Source: Ahaetulla prasina
Taxonomy: Eukaryota; Chordata; Lepidosauria; Squamata; Colubridae
Reading direction: 5' to 3'
DNA: 64,000 bases
Assembly: GCF_028640845.1 (NCBI RefSeq)
Contig: NC_080542.1
Span: forward strand, 150,008,179 to 150,072,178
Part shown: one piece after another, positions 1 to 9,435 of the stretch
How the letters are laid out: each line of letters starts with the position of its first letter
How positions within the stretch are numbered: the first letter of the stretch is position 1
Translations under genes and position numbers: made by a program
The notes under the pieces: generated by a model
Told to the model about the DNA's origin: nothing
The model's input: the letters and a program-made list of their open reading frames with translations, nothing else
Databases searched by the model: none

Positions 1-962
1 AAACTCATCCCAAATAGTCTCAACAAGACGGCTCTCTGACATCCCACTTGGATCTACCCAATTTTGGTCCAGGCCGTCCCGAAGCTGAACGATTTTGTCG
101 TATAGATAACTACTAAACTCCTCAGCACGTCCCTGCAACGGGTCATCCTGCTCTCCCTGTTGAAGGAGAGAGCGAGTAGCCCGAAACAGGGCGGCCGGGC
201 GGTTATCTGCTGACGCAATGAGGGAGGAGATGTAGCAACGTCTCGCTTCCCTCATTGCCACTAGGTAGGTCCTAGTATAGGACCTAACTAGTGTCCGATC
301 AGCCTCCGAACGACTGGACCTCCAGGAACTCTCTAGGCATCTTCTCCAGCATTTCATCCCCCTCAGCTCCTCGGAGAACCAGGGAGCTGGTTGAGACCTA
401 CGCCGGGTCAGAGGCCGCAAAGGCACGACACGGTCCAAGGCCCCCGCCGCGGCCCGTTCCCAAGCCGCAACAAGTTCCTCGGCCGTGCCGTGAGCCAGAC
501 CCTCAGGAAACGGCCCAAGCTCCGTCTGGAACCTCTCCGGGTCCATCAGGCGCCTGGGACGGAACCAACGTATTGGTTCTGTCTCCCTGCGGTGTTGAGT
601 GGCGGTCAGAAAGTCCAGGCGAAGGAGAGAGTGATCCGACCATGACAAAGGTTCGATGACTAAATCCCTCAAACCCAGATCCTTCAACCACTGACCAGAG
701 ATGAAAATCAAATCCAGTGTGCCACCCCCACTGTGAGTAGGGCCATCAACTACTTGAGTCAGGTCCAAGGCCGTCATGGAAGCCGTGAACTCCCGAGCAA
801 CTGAAGATGACATGCCGGTCGATGGCAAGTTAAAGTCCCCCATGACAGTAAGTCTGGGGGTCTCCACCGCCACTCCAGCAAGCACCTCCAGGAGCTCGGG
901 CAGGGCTGCTGTCACGCTGCAAGGAGCCAGGTACGTGACAAACAAGCCCATCTGACATCTAT
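1..962 (-). mobile_element. L2 LINE, distal endonuclease part (continues off left edge)
   Basis: Read on the minus strand this stretch encodes the second half of the AP-endonuclease domain of an L2-clade LINE, including an MGDFN motif near 830-845, followed by the linker toward the reverse transcriptase. It matches, with substitutions, the plus-strand L2 copies at 36516-39393 and 39396-40496. The element is interrupted at 963-967 by a Gypsy insertion and continues at 6403. The RT and 3' end lie outside the window. Premature stops make it a dead copy. The L2 assignment rests on the related copies, whose RT has the L2-type DLSAAFDTIDH and SRLDYCNALY motifs. Confidence 0.85.
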
Positions 963-967
963 GACCC
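963..967. repeat. Target-site duplication GACCC, left copy
   Basis: GACCC directly precedes the left LTR and is repeated exactly at 6403-6407 after the right LTR. The 5-bp length is typical of Gypsy integrase. Confidence 0.9.
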
Positions 968-1515
968 TGTTCTGTTTCCCTTCCCCCAATACTCCCAGCA
1001 AAGAGTCCGTCAGAGGCCTTCCTTTTTTTTTCCTTTTATTTACATAGATACATGTCCTGGCCACGTCTACCCACGGGCCTGCCAAGTTTCTGGAGATAAC
1101 GAGGAAATTATAGATAAGGCCAGAATTACTCACGAATATATTCTTCCCTCCATGAAATAGTTAGCTCGCGCCAAATTCATTGCTTTGTCCGAGACAAAAA
1201 ACCAGGAAGTCCCGCCTCCTATTTATAGTCTCTGCAGATGTCACTGCATGACAATTATGACTTGGCTTTGTCCCAACTCTTCCGCTGCTGCGCACGCCGA
1301 TCAAGCCTTCGTAATCTTGCGTCCCTCCAAAACTGTTCTTGGGGCGTTGCCAAATCAGAAGAAGGCCCGGGAGAATCAGGCCTTGCCGGCCCTCCCTTTG
1401 AGTGGGTGCCAGGGAGGGAGAGGGCTCAAGAGAAGCAGGGCTTGCCAGGTCTTCTCCCTCATTTTCTGAATCATCCGAGTCCAGGAGTCTGGGTCCAGGA
1501 ACCTGGGTCACAACA
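968..1515 (-). repeat. 3' LTR of Gypsy-1
   Basis: A 548-bp direct repeat of 5857-6402, bounded by TGTT...AACA. Relative to the other LTR it has a longer T run near 1024-1032 and lacks one C near 1390. That missing C shifts the pol reading frame that extends into this LTR. Confidence 0.93.
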
Positions 1516-2709
1516 CTATCCCTCACCGCAGGGCCCTTCCCCCGGGGCTGACGATCGGGATGCGGTCGGGCTGGGTTCTGCTCATGGAAGGCCTGCACCA
1601 GGTCAGGGGCATGAACGTCGGAGGCATCTACCCAGGAGAAATCAGTCCCGTATCCCTTCCACGCGATCAAATATTGGAAACGACCCTTTAGCCAGCGAGA
1701 GTCTCGTACGCTGTGGACTTCGTATTCCTCCGACCCGTCCTCGGCGACAGTGACGGGTGCTGTTGGGCACCGAAGGGGACTCGGTGTGGCCTCAGGAACC
1801 AGAAGGGACCGGTGAAAAACGGGGTGGATCCGCATGGATCGTGGCAGGGTCAGTCGGTAGGCTACCGGGTTGATGACTGCCTCGACAGGGAACGGGCCGA
1901 TGAATCGGTGGTCCAACTTCTTTACCGGCCGGTCGGACGGGAGGTGTTTGGTGAGAGCCACACCGGTCTCCAACTGCCAGCGGGGCGTTGCCCGTCGGGA
2001 GCGGTCAGCGGACCGTTTGTAGTCCTCCTTTGCCCGATTCAGCTGCTGACGTACCAACTGTTGGACCGCATGCAATTCCGTCAGGAAGGTCTGCGTTTCG
2101 GGAACAGGAGAGTCCGGTGGTGCCAGAGGGAAGAGCCGCGGATGGTACCCCACATTGGCAAAGAACGGGGTCATCTGAGTAGAGGTGTGCTGAGAGTTGT
2201 TAAAAGCAAACTCCGCCAGAGACAGGTAGTCGGCCCAGTTGTCCTGTTGCTGGTTGATGAAGCAACGGAGATACTGTTCCAGTATACCGATGACCTTCTC
2301 TGTACCCCCGTCGGTCTCCGGATGGTGCGATGACGACAGACATACCTGCACCTCCAACGCGGCCATCAGGCTCTTCCAGAAGCGGGCTGTGAACTGAACT
2401 CCGCGGTCCGAAACCACCCTGTGACCATGGAGGCGGAAGATGTGCTGCAGAAAGAGACGGGCCGTTTTTGCGGCTGTGGGCAGTCCGCGGCATGGGATGA
2501 AGTGTGCCATCTTGGTGAGCATGTCCACCACCACCAGCACCGTGGTGAACCCAGAGGACGGCGGCAGGTCTGTCAGGAAATCCATAGAGATCGCCCCAGG
2601 GTCTGTCGGGTGTCGGCAAGGGTTGGAGGAGCCGGGAGGGGCCCCGTGGCGGTCTTGGCTTGCCGCACGGTACGCAGGATGTCACGTAGGCATGTATATC
2701 ATGCCGCAC
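1161..2709 (-). pseudogene. Gypsy-1 integrase with C-terminal chromodomain
   Basis: The minus-strand frame from 2585 encodes the integrase catalytic core (a VVSDRGVQF block for the second Asp, then an HHPETDGGTEK block with the Glu), the GPF/Y-like region (HRFIGPFPVEAVINP), and a chromodomain at about 1580-1745 containing YLIAWKGYG. The zinc-binding end (CVPC) is in another frame at 2585-2709, so at least one frameshift separates them. Past the chromodomain the frame stays open through the polypurine region into the LTR, adding an acidic tail (LLDSDDSENEGED). The chromodomain is expected to guide integration to particular chromatin marks. Integrase function here is doubtful because of the frame break. 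Confidence 0.85.
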
Positions 2710-2793
2710 TGGGCCACCAAAAGGTCCGTGTCACCAGGTGGAGGGTCTTGAAGAACCCAAAATGTCCTGCTGCAGGGTTGTCGTGGCACTGGG

Positions 2794-4308
2794 TCATGAC
2801 GAGGGCTCGGAGTGGTCCTGTGGGCACATATAATCGCCCAAACTTGAGTAAGTCCTCCTCCAAGGTCCAAGGAGACGTGGGGCCCACCTCCGCTCTCCTT
2901 TGCTGCGACCAGGCGTCCTGGCGCTGCGCCTCGCACCTGGGCCCGCAAGTCCACTGGCTCCCGTGCTGCGGCCAAGGCTTCTGCCGCAGCACTGTCCGTG
3001 GAGGAAGGGGTCCTTGGCGCAGAGGTATTCTGGCTTGCGGACAGGGCATCCGCCCTCCGGTTGTGACCGCTGGGAATGTAGGTCACGCGGAAGTTGAACC
3101 GGGCAAAACAACGACCACCGGATCTGCCGCTGGTTTAACTTCCGAGCTGTGGTGAGGTGCTCGAGATTCCGATGGTCCGTTCGGACCTCCACCTGATGTC
3201 GGGCCCCCTCCAGATGGTGTCGCCAAGCCTCGGATGCAGCCTTGATAGCCAGCAACTCTTTTTCCCAGATAGTGTAGTTGCGCTCGGAAGGGTTGAGTTT
3301 CCGGGAGTAGTAAGCGCGGGAAAAGTGTGCCACCATTCGTCGGAGCCTGTAGCAGCACCGCTCCCAGAGCCACATTGACGCGACCGTTTCCACCACAAAA
3401 GGCCGGAGCGGGTCGGGATGCCTCAGGACGGGTTCCGTGACGAAGGCTTTCTTGAGGGCTGTGAATGCTTCTTGCTGCGGGGGACCCCACCGGAATGCAA
3501 CCTTCTTCCTGAGGAGCTGGGTAAGTGGAGCTGTCAGTGTGGCGAAGCCCGGGATGAAGGTCCGGTAGTAGTTGGCGAAGCCCAGTAGGCGCTGAACATC
3601 CTTCACCCGATGAGGGGCTCCCCAGCTACACAAAGCTTCTACTTTACATGGGTCCATGGCTATGCCCTCGGGCGAGATGATATGCCCGAGGAATTCTATG
3701 GAAGTCCGGAAGAAGACGCATTTCTCCAGCTTCGCATTGAGTTGTTGCTCCATAGCGTTGCAGAACCAGACTGACGTGTCGAAGGTGGCTTTCCTGGACC
3801 GGGAGTAAATCAGGATGTCGCCGAGGTAGATAACCACGAACCGATCCAACATGTCTCGAACACGCCGCTCATGAAGTGCTGAAAACGGCGGAGCATTGGT
3901 CAACCCAAATGGCATGACAGTGTATTCGTAGTGTCCGTATCGGGTGCCGAATGCCGTCTTCCATTCGCCTCCTTCTCGTATCCGCACCAGGTTGTAGGCC
4001 CCCCGGAGACCGAGCTTGGTGAAGATCGTGGCCTCCCGCAACCTTTCCAGTAGCTCCGGGATGAGCGGCAGGGGGTAGCGATTCCGCACCGTAATGGCGT
4101 TTAGCCGGCGGTAATCACAGCATAGGCGCAAGTCCCTGTCTTCTTCACAAAGAGGACCGGGGCCGAGAGAGGGGACTTTGAAGGCCGGATGAACCCTCGG
4201 GCCAGATTTTTGTCCAGGAAGTCCCTGAGGGTGGCCAACTCGGGCTCCGACATGGAATACAGGCGTCCCACAGGCAGTGGTGCGTTGGGCAGAAGGTCCA
4301 CGGGGCAA
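2794..4308 (-). pseudogene. Gypsy-1 reverse transcriptase and RNase H
   Basis: A 504-codon minus-strand frame holds most of the RT fingers and palm (LCCDYRRLNAIT, PLPLIPELLERL, MPFGLTNAP) and an RNase H region ending near the TDHRNLEHL motif. The catalytic YxDD box reads YLGDILIY, so one of the two conserved aspartates is replaced by glycine. The RNase H DAS-type motif is also lost (TVASMW). Both changes would abolish activity if real. The RT N-terminus overlaps the protease frame near 4101-4308, implying a frameshift there. RNase H continues out of frame toward 2794. Confidence 0.87.
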
Positions 4309-4790
4309 TCGTAGGGCCGATGCAGGGGTAGTCGGTCCACCTCCTTCTCGCTGAACACGTCGGCGAAGTCCGTCAGCTCAGGAGGCAAGGTGATGGCAGC
4401 GGTGGGGACGTTCTGGCCGGCACAGGTGTGGCGGATGTGATCGATGCACTGCAGACTCGGGAAAGAGATGGCGTTCCGCGACCAGGCCACCTGAGGATCG
4501 TGGGTCCGAAGCCAGGCCAACCCAAGGACCAAGGGAAAATGAAGGTCCGCCGTGACATAAAACTGGATCGCCTCCTCATGGTCCCCAATAGCCAGGCGCA
4601 AAGGCTGGGTGGCGAATTTAATGGGGCCGGACACCAGTTCTCGTCCATCAATTGTCTCTACCCGCATCGGAGGGTCCACTGGAACCACGGGGACCGCAAA
4701 CTGGGTCACAAAGGCCTGGTCCATAAAGTTTGTTGTGGCTCCTGAGTCCACCAGTGCATGCGCCTGGAGACCGTCCGACCAGTTCCCCAA
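4101..4790 (-). pseudogene. Gypsy-1 aspartic protease and start of RT
   Basis: This minus-strand frame begins in the retroviral-type aspartic protease with ALVDSGATTNF (the DSGA form of the active site), followed by the flap and LVLGLAWLRTHDPQV, the usual end of the domain. It then enters the RT N-terminal connection (FADVFSEKEVDRLPLHRPYDCPVD), characteristic of sushi-type Gypsy pol. It ends where the RT frame 2794-4308 takes over. Confidence 0.85.
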
Positions 4791-4859
4791 CCATACCCGT
4801 GTGTCCAGAATCAGATGCTACTTCCGCAACGTCCAGTGGGGGCTTAGTACGTGCCCGAC

Positions 4860-5818
4860 CTAGGGTTTCCCCGAGGTCGGGCCTGCTCCGTTTCCCGATT
4901 GGTCACGCTGTGATTCGGGGACCGGCGTGCGTGCCCCACTTCGCTTTCTGGGGCAAGAAGCGGCGAAGTGGCCGGGCTCCCCGCAGTACAGGCACAATCC
5001 CCCTTGGCGCCTCCGGTTCCGCTCCTGGGCTGTTAGGCGAGGTCTGGCCGCTCCCAACTCCATGGGCTCTTCCGCAGCGGTTACAAAACGTGGGGCGACC
5101 CTGGGTGCTGGTGGTGCAGGAAGTGGGGGTGCAGATGTCGACGGAGGGTCCCGGGGGGTGCGACGGGACGGTCGCCGTTGCAGACGGGCATCGAGGCGGA
5201 GACAAAGGGGCACCAAGTTGTCGAGGGTCCGCGGCGCCTCCACGCGGGCCAGCTCGTCTTGCAATTCCTCTGAGAGTCCCTCCTGGAACGCGTCCACCAG
5301 TGCTGCATCATTCCAGTCAGAGTCCTGGCACAAAAGACGAAATTCGGCGATGTACTCCTGCAGGGGCGTTTCCTTGACGGAGTTCCTTAAGGCGCCTGGT
5401 TGCCGCCAGCATTCGAACGGGTCCTCATACATGGTGCGAGGTGCTGCCAAAACGCTGTTGGTCCGCCAGCAGGGGCTGTCCTGGAGCAAGAGGGCGTGGC
5501 CCATCGAGCAGCCGAGCCAGAAAGAAGGTTAATCACGAAGGCCACCTTAGCCCGGTCGTCTGGGAAATCCTCTGGCCTCATAGCCATGTAGAGCTGGCAC
5601 TGTCCCAAGAAGGTCGGGAACATCTCAGGCTGCCCAGAAAACTTATCCGGCACGGTTATCGGGCACTTGCGACGAGGAGGAGGAGTGGGAGGATGGGGGG
5701 GGGCTGCAGGCACATTCCTGGCAGCAAGTTGGCCTGCCAAGTGAGCCACTTGCTGCTGGAGCTGTTGATTAGCCGCGTGTAGCTGCTCTAACTGCTGCTG
5801 TACCTGCTGCTGATCCAT
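4860..5818 (-). pseudogene. Gypsy-1 gag with CCHC zinc knuckle
   Basis: Gag starts at the ATG at 5818 with a Gln-rich coiled-coil-like N-terminus, a proline-rich spacer, and then a capsid-like segment (PDKFSGQPEMFPTFLGQCQ) resembling sushi/PEG10-type gag. The frame breaks near 5440-5500 and resumes in the frame of 4860-5504, which covers the capsid C-terminal part and one zinc knuckle, CLYCGEPGHFAASC. One frameshift therefore separates the two halves. Gag forms the virus-like particle that packages element RNA. Confidence 0.85.
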
Positions 5819-5843
5819 CTTTGGTGGAAGATGTTTTAGTCAG

Positions 5844-5856
5844 GTCTCGGACAAAA
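5844..5856 (-). promoter_or_regulatory. Gypsy-1 primer-binding site, self-priming type
   Basis: Read on the minus strand, TTTTGTCCGAGAC follows the 5' LTR. Its TTTGTCCGAGAC is complementary over 12 nt to 6070-6081 in the LTR, which lies about 31 nt downstream of a TATA box. This matches the self-priming described for Tf1 and sushi elements rather than a tRNA primer. Confidence 0.8.
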
Positions 5857-6402
5857 TGTTCTGTTTCCCTTCCCCCAATACTCCCAGCAAAGAGTCCGCC
5901 AGAGGCCTTCCTTTTTTCCTTTTATTTACATAGATACATGTCCTGGCCACGTCTACCCACGGGCCTGCCAAGTTTCTGGAGATAACGAGGAAATTATAGA
6001 TAAGGCCAGAATTACTCACGAATATATTCTTCCCTCCATGAAATAGTTAGCTCGCGCCAAATTCATTGCTTTGTCCGAGACAAAAAACCAGGAAGTCCCG
6101 CCTCCTATTTATAGTCTCTGCAGATGTCACTGCATGACAATTATGACTTGGCTTTGTCCCAACTCTTCCGCTGCTGCGCACGCCGATCAAGCCTTCGTAA
6201 TCTTGCGTCCCTCCAAAACTGTTCTTGGGGCGTTGCCAAATCAGAAGAAGGCCCGGGAGAATCAGGCCTTGCCGGCCCCTCCCTTTGAGTGGGTGCCAGG
6301 GAGGGAGAGGGCTCAAGAGAAGCAGGGCTTGCCAGGTCTTCTCCCTCATTTTCTGAATCATCCGAGTCCAGGAGTCTGGGTCCAGGAACCTGGGTCACAA
6401 CA
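5857..6402 (-). repeat. 5' LTR of Gypsy-1
   Basis: A 546-bp LTR. On the minus strand a TATA box (CTATAAATAG, 6105-6114) precedes the inferred transcript start at about 6081 (GTCTCGGACAAA). The frame that continues pol through U3 is open here and ends at 6141, just before the TATA box. Confidence 0.92.
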
Positions 6403-7440
6403 GACCCCACCTCACAAAGAGGGATTCACACCCGGCAATCTGAGGTACAGTGGTCTCCCTCGGCTCCAGACTCTCTCTAATCACAACCGCCACCCCCCCA
6501 CCCCTACCCTCGGCCCTCGGCTGATGGAATGCTCGGAAACCCGGTGGGCACATTTGAACAAGGGGCACGCCCCCTTCTGTGCCCAACCAGGTCTCCGTAA
6601 CGCCCATAAGGTCCGCGGCACCCCCCTGAATAAGGTCATAAATTAGGGGGGCCTTATTGGCCATGGACCGAGCGTTGCACAACATCAGCTGGAGGCCCGG
6701 GCTCTGAGGGTCTTGACCATCCGGGGAACGGGAGAAGTCTGAGGGCTCGGAGCGCGCGATCGCCTGCAAACATCGCGTGCGCGCCCCCATAGACCGATAT
6801 GAGCCCCCACTTCCGCCATATCTGCCCCTCCCCCTTACCGTGGAAATAGGACCACCCTCTACCAGTGGAACACAAACTCCCCCCATGACCGTCGAACCTA
6901 TTAACTCACCGCCACGAGCATGCGCAGGAACTGGACCCCCACCCGACGGGTTTCCCCCAACACCCGCCCTATCCCTCCCACCCCTTAAAAATACCCTATC
7001 TAAAAAACCCCAAAGGCTCTTCCTCTTCGCATGCCACCTCTGTGGGTCCCAAGACCCATCATTGAGGCCGGCCCTTGGTAACGAAGCGGGCCATTCCTGC
7101 AAGGCGGGGGCACCTCACAGGCGCAAGAGTTCATGTGCAGCATAACGCATAGAAAAGTACGAATCGGTGAAGGATGATAAGATGGCAAAGTCCCAAGTGG
7201 TAGAACGTTGGCAGATGATAAAACCTCCAATGGATGTCCAGTTGTCAAATAGGACAAATAAAAGCTGGAACTAGATAATAGAGATGATAAAACCAACACA
7301 GGTAAACCGGCGGCCTCCATGGTTAAACCTATGGATAAAGTTCCTACAAAGATCTTAATAAGGTAGAAATTACAATCCATAGACCAGTCCAGAAATCCAT
7401 AGGATAAAAAAGTGGATGACATCACAGTCCCCCACCATCA
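6403..7440 (-). mobile_element. L2 LINE, N-terminal endonuclease part
   Basis: Minus-strand continuation of the L2 interrupted by Gypsy-1. It encodes the start of the AP-endonuclease domain: LMLCNARSMANKAPLIYDLI, then GVTETWLG and GGGVAVVIRESL, typical of L2/CR1-group endonucleases. The frame 6395-7102 carries this domain, with a Gly-rich leader upstream. The reading frame runs straight into the Gypsy target site at 6403-6407 and resumes at 962. Confidence 0.88.
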
Positions 7441-8380
7441 ATGTCCGTTGTTAGTTTATCCACCGAGCCTATCATACCGCCCCCCCAGCTCCTCCGAAAG
7501 CGGGCTGCAGACTGCTAAGACCTAGACCTGTCCACAGCCAGCTGTTGACTCCAGAAGGCCACAGGTCCCAACGTGGCAAGGGCCAACTCGGATAGTTGGA
7601 ACCAAGCAGGGAAGGCGAATGTAGGCCGGGAAAACCTCTGTCCCTTCAATAATCAAAAGTCAGGGATGGACAACTTAGGTTAAGGACAATCCTTTGCCCC
7701 TTCGATGGTCAGAAGTCCGATGTTCAAAAATCCAATGGGGGGGGGAGGCAGGCCATCAATCAATCAATAGGGGGGCCAGAAGGAAAACACGATGTAAAGT
7801 GCCAATAGAGGGGAACAAACCACACAGCCATGTCTCAGGCCTCGCCCCAGGCCTCATCTCCCACTGCAGCCTCACCACGCCCACCGCCGATGGAACTGCG
7901 GAGCAGAAGACGCCGCTAGAAAAGACGCCTCTCGGCCCACCAGGGCCTCGCCCGGCCTCGCCCGGCATAACAAAGCCGAGCGGGCAAATGGGCAAACGGG
8001 CTGGGAACAGCTGGAGATAATGCCACAGCTGGAGGTGGGCCCGAAATCGGGGCCGTAATCCAGGCCGGAGCCTACTGGAGCCTGCAGCCGGAGCCTGCCC
8101 GAGCCTGCCGGGACCTGCAGCAAACAGCAGGCCTCCCTCGCACCCCCAAAGATGGCCGCCATCGTCCGATCTGCCGCTCTTCCCTCGGCCCGTTCTCGGC
8201 CGCCGCAAGTCCGAGAGGATCAAAAAACCTCTCCTGCGGCGGCCAGAAAGATGATGCAGCCCCCTGAGGGACAAGAGCAGCTAGGTGAGTCACCCAACGT
8301 CCGCCATTCCCGGGGAAACCTCCAACGCCGATTCCGACTCCTCTAACCAGCCGCCATACTTGCGCATGCGCAGAGCCAGG
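7441..8380 (-). mobile_element. L2 LINE 5' UTR / internal promoter region
   Basis: A CpG-rich stretch without a convincing reading frame lies upstream of the L2 endonuclease. At the inferred 5' end (about 8352-8380, minus strand) are an NRF1-type palindrome, GCGCATGCGC, and an ATGGCGGC YY1-type site; another ATGGC/GGCCGCCAT cluster is near 8150-8160. LINE promoters commonly have YY1 sites near the start. The exact 5' boundary is inferred from where the GC-rich sequence gives way to AT-rich L1-like sequence. Confidence 0.6.
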
Positions 8381-8384
8381 AAAA

Positions 8385-9435
8385 TTTAGCATTTAGTATT
8401 ATCCTTGAAAGAATCTTTTTTTGAAATATTAACAGATAAAAATATTAGCATCCCTGAAAGACTTTATGTGAGAAAGATCTGGAAGAAATGGGTTGATTAC
8501 ATGTTTCACATCTATCATAAAAGACTAAATATTTGGATTTATATTGGATTTTGAATATAAAGTTGAGATACTGTAATTTTTTGTATTCAAATTACCGTAT
8601 ATACTCGAATATAAGCCGATCCGAGTATAAGCCGAGGTCCCCAATTTTACCCCAAAAACTGGGGTAAACTGGGGACTCGAGTATAAGCCGAGGGTGGGAA
8701 ATGAGGCACCTACCGGTTGGGGAAACCCTCCCTCCCTCAGCTGAGAAGGCTGGCGGCTCCCCCGCCCCGCCCTCTCACTGCACCGGCAGGGCTTCAGTCC
8801 GGTAAAATGTGAAAAAAAGAAAAAAAAAAAACTCGAGTATAAGCCGTATATACTCGAGTATAAGCCGAGGGGCTTAAAAAAAAAAAAACTTGAGTATAAG
8901 CCGTATAGACCCGAGTATAAGCCGAGGGGACGTTTTTCAGCACAAAAAATGTGCTGAAAAACTCGGCTTATACTCGAGTATATACGGTATATAATGTGTT
9001 CTACTGAATTGCAAATAGAATATTCTTGAAAGATCTTATGTAAGAAAGATTTTGGGGGAAAATTATATGTTTATAGAAGCTATAAGGGAGATATTCTCTG
9101 AATTGGATTGGACTTTTATGCATTAGCTGGCTTTAAATACTTTAGGATTAATTTGTTTTACTGATTTATATATTTTATTATTGTTAATTGCTAAATTTTT
9201 TTTATTTTTTTATTTTTTTTGGAGGATTTTGGTTTTGTAAGGAGAAAGTCAGAGTTAGAGAGGGAAAATTGGTATAATAGTTTTGGGAATTGTTTTAGCA
9301 TATGTTTGTTTTATTTTTAACTATATCTTCTGTTTCTTCCGGGAAGTCAGGGGGGAGGGGGGGGTTGTGAAGGGAGGAGGGATGGGGGTTGGGGAAAGGG
9401 GGAAAAAATTTTTGTAAAACTTTTTGAATAAAAGA
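8385..9435 (+). mobile_element. L1 LINE 3' end, degenerate
   Basis: AT-rich sequence with a decayed L1 ORF2 C-terminus (RKIWKKWVDYM near 8470-8500) and a 3' UTR with a G-rich tract (9344-9405) followed by AACTTTTTGAATAAA. The same tract and tail occur at the end of the L1 at 58660-58890. There is no poly(A); the element abuts the FN3-GTPase pseudogene directly at 9436. It is interrupted by the MITE at 8593-8989. Confidence 0.75.
8593..8989. mobile_element. TA-flanked palindromic MITE
   Basis: Terminal inverted repeats CCGTATATACTCG.../...CGAGTATATACGG are flanked by TA on both sides, as for Tc1/mariner insertions. The motif ACTCGAGTATAAGCC or close variants recurs several times inside in both orientations, so the element is a nest of inverted repeats. 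No coding capacity. Superfamily inferred only from the TA duplication. Confidence 0.7.

Larger units (their letters stand above)
968..6402 (-). mobile_element. Gypsy-1: chromovirus LTR retrotransposon, sushi-like
   Basis: A complete LTR-internal-LTR element in minus orientation, inserted into the L2 LINE, with a 5-bp TSD (GACCC). The LTRs are 548 and 546 bp and differ by about one substitution plus homopolymer-length changes, so the insertion is recent. Gene order on the minus strand is gag, protease, RT, RNase H, integrase, chromodomain. The chromodomain places it among the chromoviruses, and the gag resembles the sushi group from which mammalian RTL/PEG10 genes derive. The reading frames carry several frameshifts, the RT has YLGD where YLDD is expected, and the RNase H active-site region is degenerate, so this copy looks inactive despite its youth. 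Some frameshifts could be sequencing errors. Confidence 0.92.

Noticed and set aside
1238..2709. Plus-strand frames over Gypsy-1 (for example 1713-2333)
   Set aside because: Antisense shadows of the integrase; no domain recognised.
9424..9435. Upstream start of the FN3-GTPase open frame
   Set aside because: TTG and the next codons belong to the L1 tail, not to the gene.
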